From contig NZ_LR134506.1 in the NCBI RefSeq assembly GCF_900638305.1, forward strand, positions 1,426,001-1,490,000: DNA of 64,000 nucleotides, read 5' to 3'. The position numbers and the translations under genes are program-made. Source of the DNA: Porphyromonas cangingivalis (GTDB lineage: Bacteria > Bacteroidota > Bacteroidia > Bacteroidales > Porphyromonadaceae). Below the pieces are notes generated by a model. That model was not told the origin of the DNA and made no database searches. It saw only the letters and a list, made by a program, of their open reading frames with translations. Each line of letters begins with the position of its first letter. The first letter of the stretch is position 1. Below, piece after piece: positions 9,675 to 18,023 of the stretch.

Positions 9675-10442
9675 ATGGACTACTTTGACAAAGAGTATTG
9701 TATAGAAGTCACCGGAGATTACGCTTGTTTCACCCAGCCTGCGTTCAAGGCTGAGCGTTTTTCGTACCCGGCACCTACCCCCTCGGCTATGCGCAACATC
9801 CTTCAATCGATCTTTTGGGTCAAAGGAGCTACCGAATGGGAGATTACCAAAATTGAAGTTCTCAAACCAATCCAATTCGAAGTCATCAAGATGAATGAAG
9901 TTGGGGGGATTCGTAATCTTTCAGGGAGTAAGCTCACCAAACGGGAGCTACAAACACCTGCAGGGAAAGAAATAACAAAGAAGGTCAAACTACCTGATCC
10001 CATATATATCGACAATGATAGACAACAGAGAGTCTCCTGCGTCCTCAAGGATGTGGCTTATCGTATATATGCCAAGCTCGTCTTCATCCCGATACATAAA
10101 CGTTCTCATCAAGATCAAGAGATTACAAAGGCTAAACTTGCCCAAAAGGGGACGAAGGATGAGAACCCCGGAAAATACTACGCAGAGTTTGAGCGGAGGA
10201 TCAAGTCCGGAGGATGTTTTCAGCAACCCTATCTAGGAATAAGAGAGTATAGTTGCTCATTCGAACTTGTGGAACACCCTAAACCTATGGGCATCCCACA
10301 AGACCAAGATCTCGGGATTATGCTCTTTGACTTAGACTTTGAAAGCAATCCGACAAATCCCACCCCACTTTTCTTTCACGCCCGAATGAAGCAGGGAGTA
10401 ATACACATTCCAAATATCAAGAGTAAGGAGATACTACGATGA
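9675..10442 (+). CDS. cas5c: Cas5c (Cas5d), pre-crRNA endonuclease and Cascade subunit
   Basis: The 255-residue protein begins with a Cas5-type RAMP fold (YCIEVTGDYACFTQPAFKAERFSYPAPTPSAMRN). In type I-C systems, which lack Cas6, this subunit cuts the precursor RNA at the base of the repeat stem and stays on the 5' handle. A Lys/His cluster (HKRSH) lies where the catalytic Lys-His of Cas5d enzymes is expected. It starts 13 nt after cas3 and overlaps cas8c by 4 nt (ATGA), which indicates translational coupling. Confidence 0.95.
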   Translation: MDYFDKEYCIEVTGDYACFTQPAFKAERFSYPAPTPSAMRNILQSIFWVKGATEWEITKIEVLKPIQFEVIKMNEVGGIRNLSGSKLTKRELQTPAGKEITKKVKLPDPIYIDNDRQQRVSCVLKDVAYRIYAKLVFIPIHKRSHQDQEITKAKLAQKGTKDENPGKYYAEFERRIKSGGCFQQPYLGIREYSCSFELVEHPKPMGIPQDQDLGIMLFDLDFESNPTNPTPLFFHARMKQGVIHIPNIKSKEILR

Positions 10443-12223
10443 TGCTAAAAGCCTTGGCGGAGTACTACGACCGCCTACCAGAAGAGAAATGCTTGCCTCC
10501 CTATGGACAAGAGAATGTAGGTATTGCCTGGATACTTGCGCTTAGCCAAGAAGGTAAATTTATATCACTACAACCTCAGATTACCTCTAAAAATGACCCG
10601 CTCCCTATCTACCAAGTTTCCACTCGCCCTATTACGACGAGTGGAATAGAATCCCCATATTTTTTTGGTAAGATATCATATGTATTGGGGATTGGAGACA
10701 AGAATGGAAAAAAGAATGCAGACTTTGTAGATACGGTGAACAAAATTGCAAACTTCTTCCGTAATGACACTGATTTTCAAGCGGTACAGCAATTCTACAA
10801 GAGCCCGGAAGACGTCGACAAAGCCAAAAGTGCGTATGAGAGAGAAAAGAAAAATAATTCTTTCATCCAAGAGAATGCACTTGTTGCTTTTTCCATTTAC
10901 AAGCCAGGCAGACATACCCCTCTGGTTGCAGAGAAAGAGGAGCTCATCATCTATCGAAAGCATTTGGACGAACAAGAACAATCTACATTGACACTATGTA
11001 GTATTACGGGAGAGGAGGGGCCTACCACAAGACTCCATCCAAGTGTTGTTGGTAATGCAAAACTTATCAGTTTCCAAGAAAATAGTGTATTCGATTCATA
11101 CGGCAAGACCAAAGGAGATAATGCCCCTATCAATAAAGTCATTGCAGACAAAATTGCAAAGGCTTTCAAACATCTACATACAAGTAAGTACAATCATCAC
11201 AAAGACAACAGATACAAAATCCAGCACATCTACTGGATCAGTCAGTCCAGGGAAGTTAACGATGATATGATCGCAACATTTGTAGATGCCGTATTTGATG
11301 ACCCTCAGGACTCTGCAGAGATCGTAAAAGAGATTCTAAAGTTATCCAATAGTGCTGACTCTTTTCATTCTGACAAGGAATTCCACATTATGTCATATGT
11401 CCCGGGGGAAGGACGTATCGCAGTATACCAATGGAGAACCGGCATAGTTGAAAAGGTTTTTGCCAATATCTGGGAGCATCATCAAAACCTCAATACGATC
11501 AATGCAAAAGGAGAGTTGGATGAAGACTATCCCCCAATCTATTCCCTATCCAGACTATTAACAGCTCTGGAATATGGGAAAAAGGGAGATCAGACACGTC
11601 CCTCCTCAACTTTTATACAACATATATTGGACAGTATTATTTGGAGACGTAAGTATCCACGACTAATACTAATGAGAGCTGTACAAAAGTTATCAAGCAC
11701 TATTCTGAAACTACCGGAATATCATAATAAAAGTAAAGGTAAAGATTATAACGCATCAATAGATATCCTAATCGGGCTTATCAAAGCCTACCATAAACGC
11801 AACTGTAAAATAAGTATACCTATGAAGTTAGATGAAGAATTCAGCGACCAAGCCTATGTCCTCGGTCGACTTATGAGAGTATATCAGGAGACACAAGAGC
11901 GTGCATTAGGCTACGGTCTCAATTCCACGGTATTCGACAAGTTCTACCGCAAAGCTTTGACAGCCCCACAACAAGTCTTTCCACGAAATCTGGAAAGTCT
12001 CTTCTCTGCCCACATCGGGAAAATCCGTCGCAAGAACAGCTATCTGGCAGAGCTCCTTCAGGAGAAGAAAGCCAAGCTGACTGATATGCTACCCAAAGAA
12101 AAACCGTTCCCTGCTCATCTTACAATAGAAGAACGTGGGCGTTTCCTTTGTGGCTACGGTCATCAGTTCCTTCAAGATAAGATGGATCAAAAAGAACAAA
12201 AGAAGAAGAAAAACGAAGATTAA
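10439..12223 (+). CDS. cas8c: Cas8c (Csd1), large subunit of type I-C Cascade
   Basis: The 594-residue protein has the Csd1 size and position, between cas5c and cas7c. It opens with MMLKALAEYYDRLPEEKCLPP, the usual start of the family, and has the family's FHVM-like SFHSDKEFHIMSYVPGEGRIAVYQW block near the middle. Cas8c recognises the protospacer-adjacent motif. In type I-C an internal start inside cas8c commonly yields a separate Cas11c small subunit, so an internal ribosome entry in the last third is expected but I cannot point to it. The C-terminus is very rich in Lys and Glu. Confidence 0.95.
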   Translation: MMLKALAEYYDRLPEEKCLPPYGQENVGIAWILALSQEGKFISLQPQITSKNDPLPIYQVSTRPITTSGIESPYFFGKISYVLGIGDKNGKKNADFVDTVNKIANFFRNDTDFQAVQQFYKSPEDVDKAKSAYEREKKNNSFIQENALVAFSIYKPGRHTPLVAEKEELIIYRKHLDEQEQSTLTLCSITGEEGPTTRLHPSVVGNAKLISFQENSVFDSYGKTKGDNAPINKVIADKIAKAFKHLHTSKYNHHKDNRYKIQHIYWISQSREVNDDMIATFVDAVFDDPQDSAEIVKEILKLSNSADSFHSDKEFHIMSYVPGEGRIAVYQWRTGIVEKVFANIWEHHQNLNTINAKGELDEDYPPIYSLSRLLTALEYGKKGDQTRPSSTFIQHILDSIIWRRKYPRLILMRAVQKLSSTILKLPEYHNKSKGKDYNASIDILIGLIKAYHKRNCKISIPMKLDEEFSDQAYVLGRLMRVYQETQERALGYGLNSTVFDKFYRKALTAPQQVFPRNLESLFSAHIGKIRRKNSYLAELLQEKKAKLTDMLPKEKPFPAHLTIEERGRFLCGYGHQFLQDKMDQKEQKKKKNED

Positions 12224-12242
12224 TTCATAATTTACTCAAGCA

Positions 12243-13247
12243 ATGGAAAAGCAAGCCATCCAAAACCGCTACGACTTCATCATCCTATACGATGTAGTCA
12301 ATGGGAATCCCAACGGAGACCCGGACGCAGGCAATATGCCTCGAACTGATGCCCAAACCGACCATGGTATCGTAAGCCCGCCTTGTCTCAAGCGTAAGAT
12401 CCGCAACTATGTAGATATGATCAGCCCCTACTTTCCTGAGTACGCAAATATATTTGGCAAAGTCCTTGATCCAGATCTCTTCCGTATATATATCCGAGAC
12501 AAAGTCGTCCTCAATCAAGTTCATGGAGCGATGTTTGATGAGGTCGTCGAAGAGCTCAAGTTATCCTCCGAAAAAAAACAGGATGAATGCATCCTCAAGA
12601 CACAACAGGCTATGTGTAAGCACTACTACGATGTACGTACTTTTGGAGCTGTAATGAGTACCAGTGACGATGAAACAAATACAGAGGGAGTAGATGAGGA
12701 AACGAGCAAAAAGAAAAAGTCTGGCACCAAGGGAAAAGGAAAAACAGACAAGCAAGCTGGACAAGTACGAGGGCCAGTACAACTCACTTTCTCCAAATCT
12801 ATTGACCCTGTATCTATAGAGTATCGCTCAGTAGCCCGTATCGCAGTAACTAACAGCAAGGATCAAGCAAAAGAATCTACTTTTGGAAGCCTATATGAGA
12901 TACCATACGCTCTCTACAAAGGGTACGGTTTTGTCTCAGCAATGCTCGCTGAGAAAACGGGGTTTGATGAAGCAGATCTCAAACTTCTATGGCATGCTCT
13001 ACTTAATATGTTCGAACACGATAGAGCAGCGGCTCGAGGGTTGATGTCTATGCGAAAAATCATTGTTTTCAAACATAATACCCGCTTCGGGAATGCACCG
13101 GCACATTCTCTTTTCGACCGAGTCAAGATAAAGCTGAAGGATTCAGTAGAATATCCACGTTCTTTCGAAGACTACGAGATAAGCATTGATGAGGAGAACC
13201 TACCTCAAGGGGTAGAGATAATCGATCCTCAAAATCTATTTCAATAG
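12243..13247 (+). CDS. cas7c: Cas7c (Csd2), crRNA-binding backbone of type I-C Cascade, with an unusual insertion
   Basis: The 334-residue protein has the Csd2 start RYDFIILYDVVNGNPNGDPD and the conserved segments DVRTFGAVMST and AGQVRGPVQLTFSKSIDP. Cas7 copies form the filament that coats the spacer part of the crRNA. In the family these two segments are nearly contiguous; here about 30 charged residues (141-171, acidic then Lys/Gly-rich) are inserted between them. The insertion keeps frame and the gene is otherwise intact. It lies 19 nt after cas8c and 15 nt before cas4. Confidence 0.96.
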   Translation: MEKQAIQNRYDFIILYDVVNGNPNGDPDAGNMPRTDAQTDHGIVSPPCLKRKIRNYVDMISPYFPEYANIFGKVLDPDLFRIYIRDKVVLNQVHGAMFDEVVEELKLSSEKKQDECILKTQQAMCKHYYDVRTFGAVMSTSDDETNTEGVDEETSKKKKSGTKGKGKTDKQAGQVRGPVQLTFSKSIDPVSIEYRSVARIAVTNSKDQAKESTFGSLYEIPYALYKGYGFVSAMLAEKTGFDEADLKLLWHALLNMFEHDRAAARGLMSMRKIIVFKHNTRFGNAPAHSLFDRVKIKLKDSVEYPRSFEDYEISIDEENLPQGVEIIDPQNLFQ

Positions 13248-13262
13248 CATTCTCCTGCCATT

Positions 13263-13934
13263 ATGTACACCGAGGACGAGCTATTAATGCTATCGGGACT
13301 ACAACATTTTAAGTTTTGCCCCAGGCAGTGGTACCTTATCCACATCGAGCAGATATGGCAGGAGAACGAGCTGACCACGCTCGGGCAGATACTGCACGAG
13401 CGTGTGCATCAGCCCGAGCAAAGTCAGCGTAGAGGTACTACCGTTACGCTTCGTTCTGTTCCTTTGGCATCATACCAACTGGGGATATACGGCTTCTCCG
13501 ATGCCATAGAACTACATCCGGCTACGGGAACCGAAGAGGTAGTCTTCACACATCCAAAGTACCCGGGTCGTTGGGAGGCAATTCCGATAGAATACAAACG
13601 AGGACGACCGAAGAGACACAATGCCGATCGTCTCCAACTCTGTGCAGAAGCTATATGCCTAGAGGAAGCTTATGGGATAAGCATTCCTCTGGGTTACCTC
13701 TTCTACGGAGAAGCAAAACATCGAGAGGAAGTAGTATTCTCTCCAGAACTTCGAGAAGAACTTCTTGCAACCGTTGAGGCTATGCACGAAGCCTTCCGGA
13801 GGAAGTCCCCGATACCGGCTGTCTATGCATCGAGGTGCCGTTCGTGTTCGCTCTTCGATCAATGTCTGCCTAAAGCCAATCAGTTTGGCTCTGCTTCCGC
13901 TTACCTTACGAAACACAAGCTATTCGACCTATGA
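13263..13934 (+). CDS. cas4: Cas4, spacer-processing nuclease of the adaptation module
   Basis: The 223-residue protein has a RecB-type nuclease core (GFSDAIEL, then IPIEYKRGR with the catalytic Asp, Glu and Lys) and four Cys for an iron-sulfur cluster: Cys19 in FKFCPRQWY and Cys192, Cys195 and Cys201 in the C-terminal CRSCSLFDQCLP. Cas4 works with Cas1-Cas2 to trim prespacers and enforce the PAM and orientation. The stop overlaps the cas1 start by 4 nt, so the two are translationally coupled. Confidence 0.97.
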   Translation: MYTEDELLMLSGLQHFKFCPRQWYLIHIEQIWQENELTTLGQILHERVHQPEQSQRRGTTVTLRSVPLASYQLGIYGFSDAIELHPATGTEEVVFTHPKYPGRWEAIPIEYKRGRPKRHNADRLQLCAEAICLEEAYGISIPLGYLFYGEAKHREEVVFSPELREELLATVEAMHEAFRRKSPIPAVYASRCRSCSLFDQCLPKANQFGSASAYLTKHKLFDL

Positions 13935-14959
13935 AAAAACTGCTCAACACCCTCTACATCCTTTCTCCCGACGCTTACCTCTGCAAAGACGGAGAGAACC
14001 TTGTCGTGCGCATCGATGACACAGAGGCCATGCGCCTGCCGATACACAACATCGAAGGTGTCCTGTCTTTCTCTCGTACAGGAGCTTCACCGGGTGCTAT
14101 GTATCTATGTGTACAGAATGGAGTGAAGCTGTCATTCCTATCCCCCACAGGGCGATATATCGGCAGCCTCGAAGGCGGGATCAAAGGTAATGTCCTCCTG
14201 CGACGGACTCAGTACAGGCTTGCAGATGACGAACTCGTATCGGCACACATCGCTTCGGTGTTCATAGCCGGTAAGATCTCCAACCACCGAGCCGTACTAT
14301 CCCGACTCCTACGAGATCATACGCATGATGCAGAGGTCGAAAAAAGCATCCAAGAGGTCATTGCCCAGCTGAAACACGAACAGAGACGACTCGGTACACT
14401 CACCTCTCGCAATGCTGTAATGGGCGTGGAGGGGAATGCGGCGAAGCTGTATTTCTCTGTCTTCGAACACCTGATCCTCAACCCTGACTTTCCCTTCTCC
14501 GGAAGGCACAAACGCCCTCCAAAAGATATGGTCAACGCCCTCTTGTCATTCTTTTATACCATCCTGGCTCATGATGTACGTGCTGCACTTGAGAGCGTGG
14601 GATTGGATCCCTTTGTGGGCTTCCTTCACGTGGATCGCCCGGGTCGTCCGAGCTTGGCACTGGATCTGATGGAAGAACTTCGTGCGTACCTTGTAGATCG
14701 ATTTGTCCTTTCGGTCATCAACAAAAGGCAAGTCTCCACAAAAGACTTCCTCGCACAGGGCGAAAATGGCATCATTCTTAAAGAGGATGCACGCAAAAAC
14801 CTACTTGCCCTATGGCAAAAACGAAAAAAGGATGAGATCACCCATCCTTTCCTCAGAGAGAAAATGCCACTGGGGCTCTTACCCTACATCCAAGCCCAAC
14901 TCCTTGCTCGATACCTTCGAGAGGACTTGGACGAATATCCTGTATTTCTCATCCAATGA
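13931..14959 (+). CDS. cas1: Cas1 integrase, type I-C
   Basis: The 342-residue protein has the Cas1 metal-binding residues Glu167 (GVEGNAAK), His233 (FLHVDRPG) and Asp245 with adjacent glutamates (ALDLMEEL). Cas1 with Cas2 inserts new spacers at the leader end of the array. Length and motifs are normal, so adaptation capacity seems intact. The gene overlaps cas4 by 4 nt and is followed after 3 nt by cas2. Confidence 0.98.
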   Translation: MKKLLNTLYILSPDAYLCKDGENLVVRIDDTEAMRLPIHNIEGVLSFSRTGASPGAMYLCVQNGVKLSFLSPTGRYIGSLEGGIKGNVLLRRTQYRLADDELVSAHIASVFIAGKISNHRAVLSRLLRDHTHDAEVEKSIQEVIAQLKHEQRRLGTLTSRNAVMGVEGNAAKLYFSVFEHLILNPDFPFSGRHKRPPKDMVNALLSFFYTILAHDVRAALESVGLDPFVGFLHVDRPGRPSLALDLMEELRAYLVDRFVLSVINKRQVSTKDFLAQGENGIILKEDARKNLLALWQKRKKDEITHPFLREKMPLGLLPYIQAQLLARYLREDLDEYPVFLIQ

Positions 14960-14962
14960 CCT

Positions 14963-15253
14963 ATGTACATACTCATCACCTACGATGTCTCAACTTCTGA
15001 TCCACAGGGAGCAAAGAGACTCAGAAAAGTGGCTCGCATCTGCCAGAACTATGGTCAGCGTGTCCAGAACTCGGTCTTCGAGTGCCTCGTAGATCCGGCT
15101 CAGTTTGCTGTTCTCAAACACCAACTCCTCGACACCATCGATGATGAAGAGGACAGTCTCCGCATCTATCAACTTGGAAAGAACTACCGCTCACATATAG
15201 AGATCTACGGCCGTGCCACATCCTTCGAGATAGAGGGAGAGCTCATCATATAG
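14963..15253 (+). CDS. cas2: Cas2, adaptation complex subunit
   Basis: The 96-residue protein has the Cas2 ferredoxin-like fold start MYILITYDVSTSDPQGAKRL with Asp8 at the end of strand 1, and RVQNSVFECLVD as strand 2. Cas2 dimers bridge two Cas1 dimers during spacer integration. It is the last cas gene and is followed by the leader and the array on the same strand. Confidence 0.97.
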   Translation: MYILITYDVSTSDPQGAKRLRKVARICQNYGQRVQNSVFECLVDPAQFAVLKHQLLDTIDDEEDSLRIYQLGKNYRSHIEIYGRATSFEIEGELII

Positions 15254-15571
15254 CCTCGTACGTCTCCTACGCTCCCCTTAAGATAAACCTCCAACGGTAG
15301 TAAATACATAACAACAAGAGGAATCCCTCAGCATACAGACATATCTTCAGTCTCAACAATCAGATCACCCCACACAAACAAACCAACAACAAAAAGTTCT
15401 CATCTGCGAACCAATAGTGCACAGCAAAAAGCAGGCAAATTCGCACCCACAGATAATCAGGGTCTTAAATTGCTTGTGCATTGTATTTAATCCACTATCG
15501 ACTTCAACGAAAAGCCTCTCGCAAATCAAGCCTTCAGAACCGATATAAAATCTATATCTTTGTGGCATACT
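15254..15571 (+). promoter_or_regulatory. CRISPR leader
   Basis: This 318-nt AT-rich region between cas2 and the first repeat contains no credible gene. At its end TATCTTTG (15555-15562) matches the TAnnTTTG -7 element of Bacteroidota and would start transcription at about the first base of the first repeat (15572). No good TTTG lies at the usual upstream distance. The orientation agrees with the repeat ending GTGAATTGAAAC and with the leader side being next to cas2. Confidence 0.65.
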
Positions 15572-17754
15572 GTCGCAGCCCATCCGGGCTGCGTGAATTG
15601 AAACCTCATCGAAGTCATGCAACTGCACGTACTCGGAGGTCGCAGCCCATCCGGGCTGCGTGAATTGAAACTAGTGTTCTTTGTTGTCATAAATATTAGA
15701 TGGTTGTCGCAGCCCATCCGGGCTGCGTGAATTGAAACCAATCGAGCGTTTGTTGACCTAAAGCATATTCGATGTCGCAGCCCATCCGGGCTGCGTGAAT
15801 TGAAACTCGAATATATCGAACTATTTCAGGGTATTCCAAAAGTCGCAGCCCATCCGGGCTGCGTGAATTGAAACATCGTCGTTAGCCAAGCTCGTGGTCG
15901 TAAGCCCGGGTCGCAGCCCATCCGGGCTGCGTGAATTGAAACCGTTATTTATGTCCGTTAAACTTCCTTGTTGCTTCGTCGCAGCCCATCCGGGCTGCGT
16001 GAATTGAAACGGCAATCATGGAGCCACTTAAGTACATGGATATGTCGCAGCCCATCCGGGCTGCGTGAATTGAAACTTCAGCTCTGCGATAGCCGTCTCC
16101 GAGAGATCGCTGTCGCAGCCCATCCGGGCTGCGTGAATTGAAACATCTCGCAAGAATATAAGGGTGAGCCGATGGGGGTCGCAGCCCATCCGGGCTGCGT
16201 GAATTGAAACGACCTCCACATCTCGGATGCAGTACTCACCAAACAGTGTCGCAGCCCATCCGGGCTGCGTGAATTGAAACAACGAGGAGGCTCTTGAAGT
16301 CTTCGACCTATGCGGTCGCAGCCCATCCGGGCTGCGTGAATTGAAACGTTTTTGGCATTTTGCAAGAGATATTAGACAAGAGTCGCAGCCCATCCGGGCT
16401 GCGTGAATTGAAACAAGGTCAAGAGATGAAATTTTGTCATCGTCATAAGTCGCAGCCCATCCGGGCTGCGTGAATTGAAACAATTTGAGCAGTACCTCGA
16501 ACAAAACGATCATCTTGTCGCAGCCCATCCGGGCTGCGTGAATTGAAACTCTTTAAGCTCATCAAATTGCTCATCAAAACTCAGTCGCAGCCCATCCGGG
16601 CTGCGTGAATTGAAACATATCGACCTTGATAAGCCCAAGCAGAGTCAGAAGTCGCAGCCCATCCGGGCTGCGTGAATTGAAACACACGAGGTCGAAACAA
16701 GGGAGATTTGTCGCTGAGTCGCAGCCCATCCGGGCTGCGTGAATTGAAACCTTGTCGCCCTCCATACGGTTCAGGAGAGCATAGGTCGCAGCCCATCCGG
16801 GCTGCGTGAATTGAAACCTGAAGGTTGGGCGTATCGTGCCATCATCCAAGGGGGTCGCAGCCCATCCGGGCTGCGTGAATTGAAACGCGGATCTTGCTCA
16901 AGTAGGTGTCAAGGGCATAGGTCGCAGCCCATCCGGGCTGCGTGAATTGAAACAAACCGCCCCTTTGCCGGGGCAAAAGTGGTACAAGTCGCAGCCCATC
17001 CGGGCTGCGTGAATTGAAACGGCGGACAAGGCCATGGGGTATCTTGCGGACTACCGTCGCAGCCCATCCGGGCTGCGTGAATTGAAACGCGGATCTTGCT
17101 CAAGTAGGTGTCAAGGGCATAGGTCGCAGCCCATCCGGGCTGCGTGAATTGAAACAAACCGCCCCTTTGCCGGGGCAAAAGTGGTACAAGTCGCAGCCCA
17201 TCCGGGCTGCGTGAATTGAAACGGCGGACAAGGCCATGGGGTATCTTGCGGACTACCGTCGCAGCCCATCCGGGCTGCGTGAATTGAAACGGGTATCCTT
17301 TTTCGTTGCTGAGACACTTGATTGTCGCAGCCCATCCGGGCTGCGTGAATTGAAACAAGAGCAGGCTTTGACGGAACAGAAACGACGTGGTCGCAGCCCA
17401 TCCGGGCTGCGTGAATTGAAACTTGTCTCGGATGAGGCTACAGAAGTACTCGAAAGTCGCAGCCCATCCGGGCTACGTGAATTGAAACATATTGAGGAAA
17501 TTTGTCCATAGTCTATAATCAGTCGCAGCCCATCCGGGCTGCGTGAATTGAAACTTACAAAAAAAAATAAATATGAAAATAACTATAAGTCGCAGCCCAT
17601 CCGGGCTGCGTGAATTGAAACGATCGAGTCGGAGCGATGGGATGAACTTGAGGACGTCGCAGCCCATCCGGGCTGCGTGAATTGAAACGTAGGATGGGAA
17701 TATATAAAACTTTTATTCACGGTCGCAGCCCATCCGGGCTGCGTGAGTTGAAAC
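15572..17754 (+). CRISPR. Type I-C CRISPR array, 33 repeats and 32 spacers
   Basis: The repeat is 33 nt, running GTCGCAGCCC...GTGAATTGAAAC, with a stem CGCAGCCC / GGGCTGCG around an ATCC loop; it has the usual I-C 3' end. Spacers are 33-37 nt, mostly 34. Two repeats are degenerate, both at the distal end: 17456-17488 (G to A in the stem) and the last one, 17722-17754 (A to G in the 3' handle). Spacers 21-23 (16887-17088 with their repeats) recur exactly at 17089-17290, so 29 spacers are distinct. Apparent reading frames with repeated FQFTQPGWAAT or SRSPDGLR peptides here are translations of the repeat. Confidence 0.99.
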
Positions 17755-17781
17755 AAAGTTTTATCGAAAAGGGATAAGTTG

Positions 17782-17819
17782 ATACTATGTCGCGGTCCGA
17801 ATGGACTGCGACATAGTAT
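17782..17819 (+). terminator. Array-end hairpin that resembles a CRISPR repeat
   Basis: Arms of 17 nt (ATACTATGTCGCGGTCC / GGACTGCGACATAGTAT, one G-T wobble) enclose a GAAT loop and are followed by TCTTTTATC. It most simply terminates the pre-crRNA. The inner part begins with GTCGC exactly 34 nt after the last repeat and matches 15 of the first 22 repeat positions, including a compensatory pair change in the stem, so it may be a decayed terminal repeat. Confidence 0.75.
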
Positions 17820-18023
17820 TCTTTTATCTAAAATGCTGAAGCTCGGCGTTGAGAGATCGAACCATAATCTTGTATGACATTCGTCCGAATACAGTAAGAT
17901 GCCTCGAAGGATATCTTGAAAGAGTCCGCATACACAATGAATGACTTTCAGGGGAGTGCCAAGACTTTTGTCTTCGCACTCCCCTGAAGCTGTTTAGAGA
18001 GATGGTTGTCAAGAGAAGAACCG

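Noticed and set aside
15365-17667. Reading frames with repeated peptides FQFTQPGWAAT and SRSPDGLRELK.
   Set aside because: They are translations of the CRISPR repeat and spacers, with a period equal to the repeat unit.
15605-17721. Self-targeting spacers within the window.
   Set aside because: By eye no spacer matched any other part of the window; a full-genome search would be needed to exclude it.
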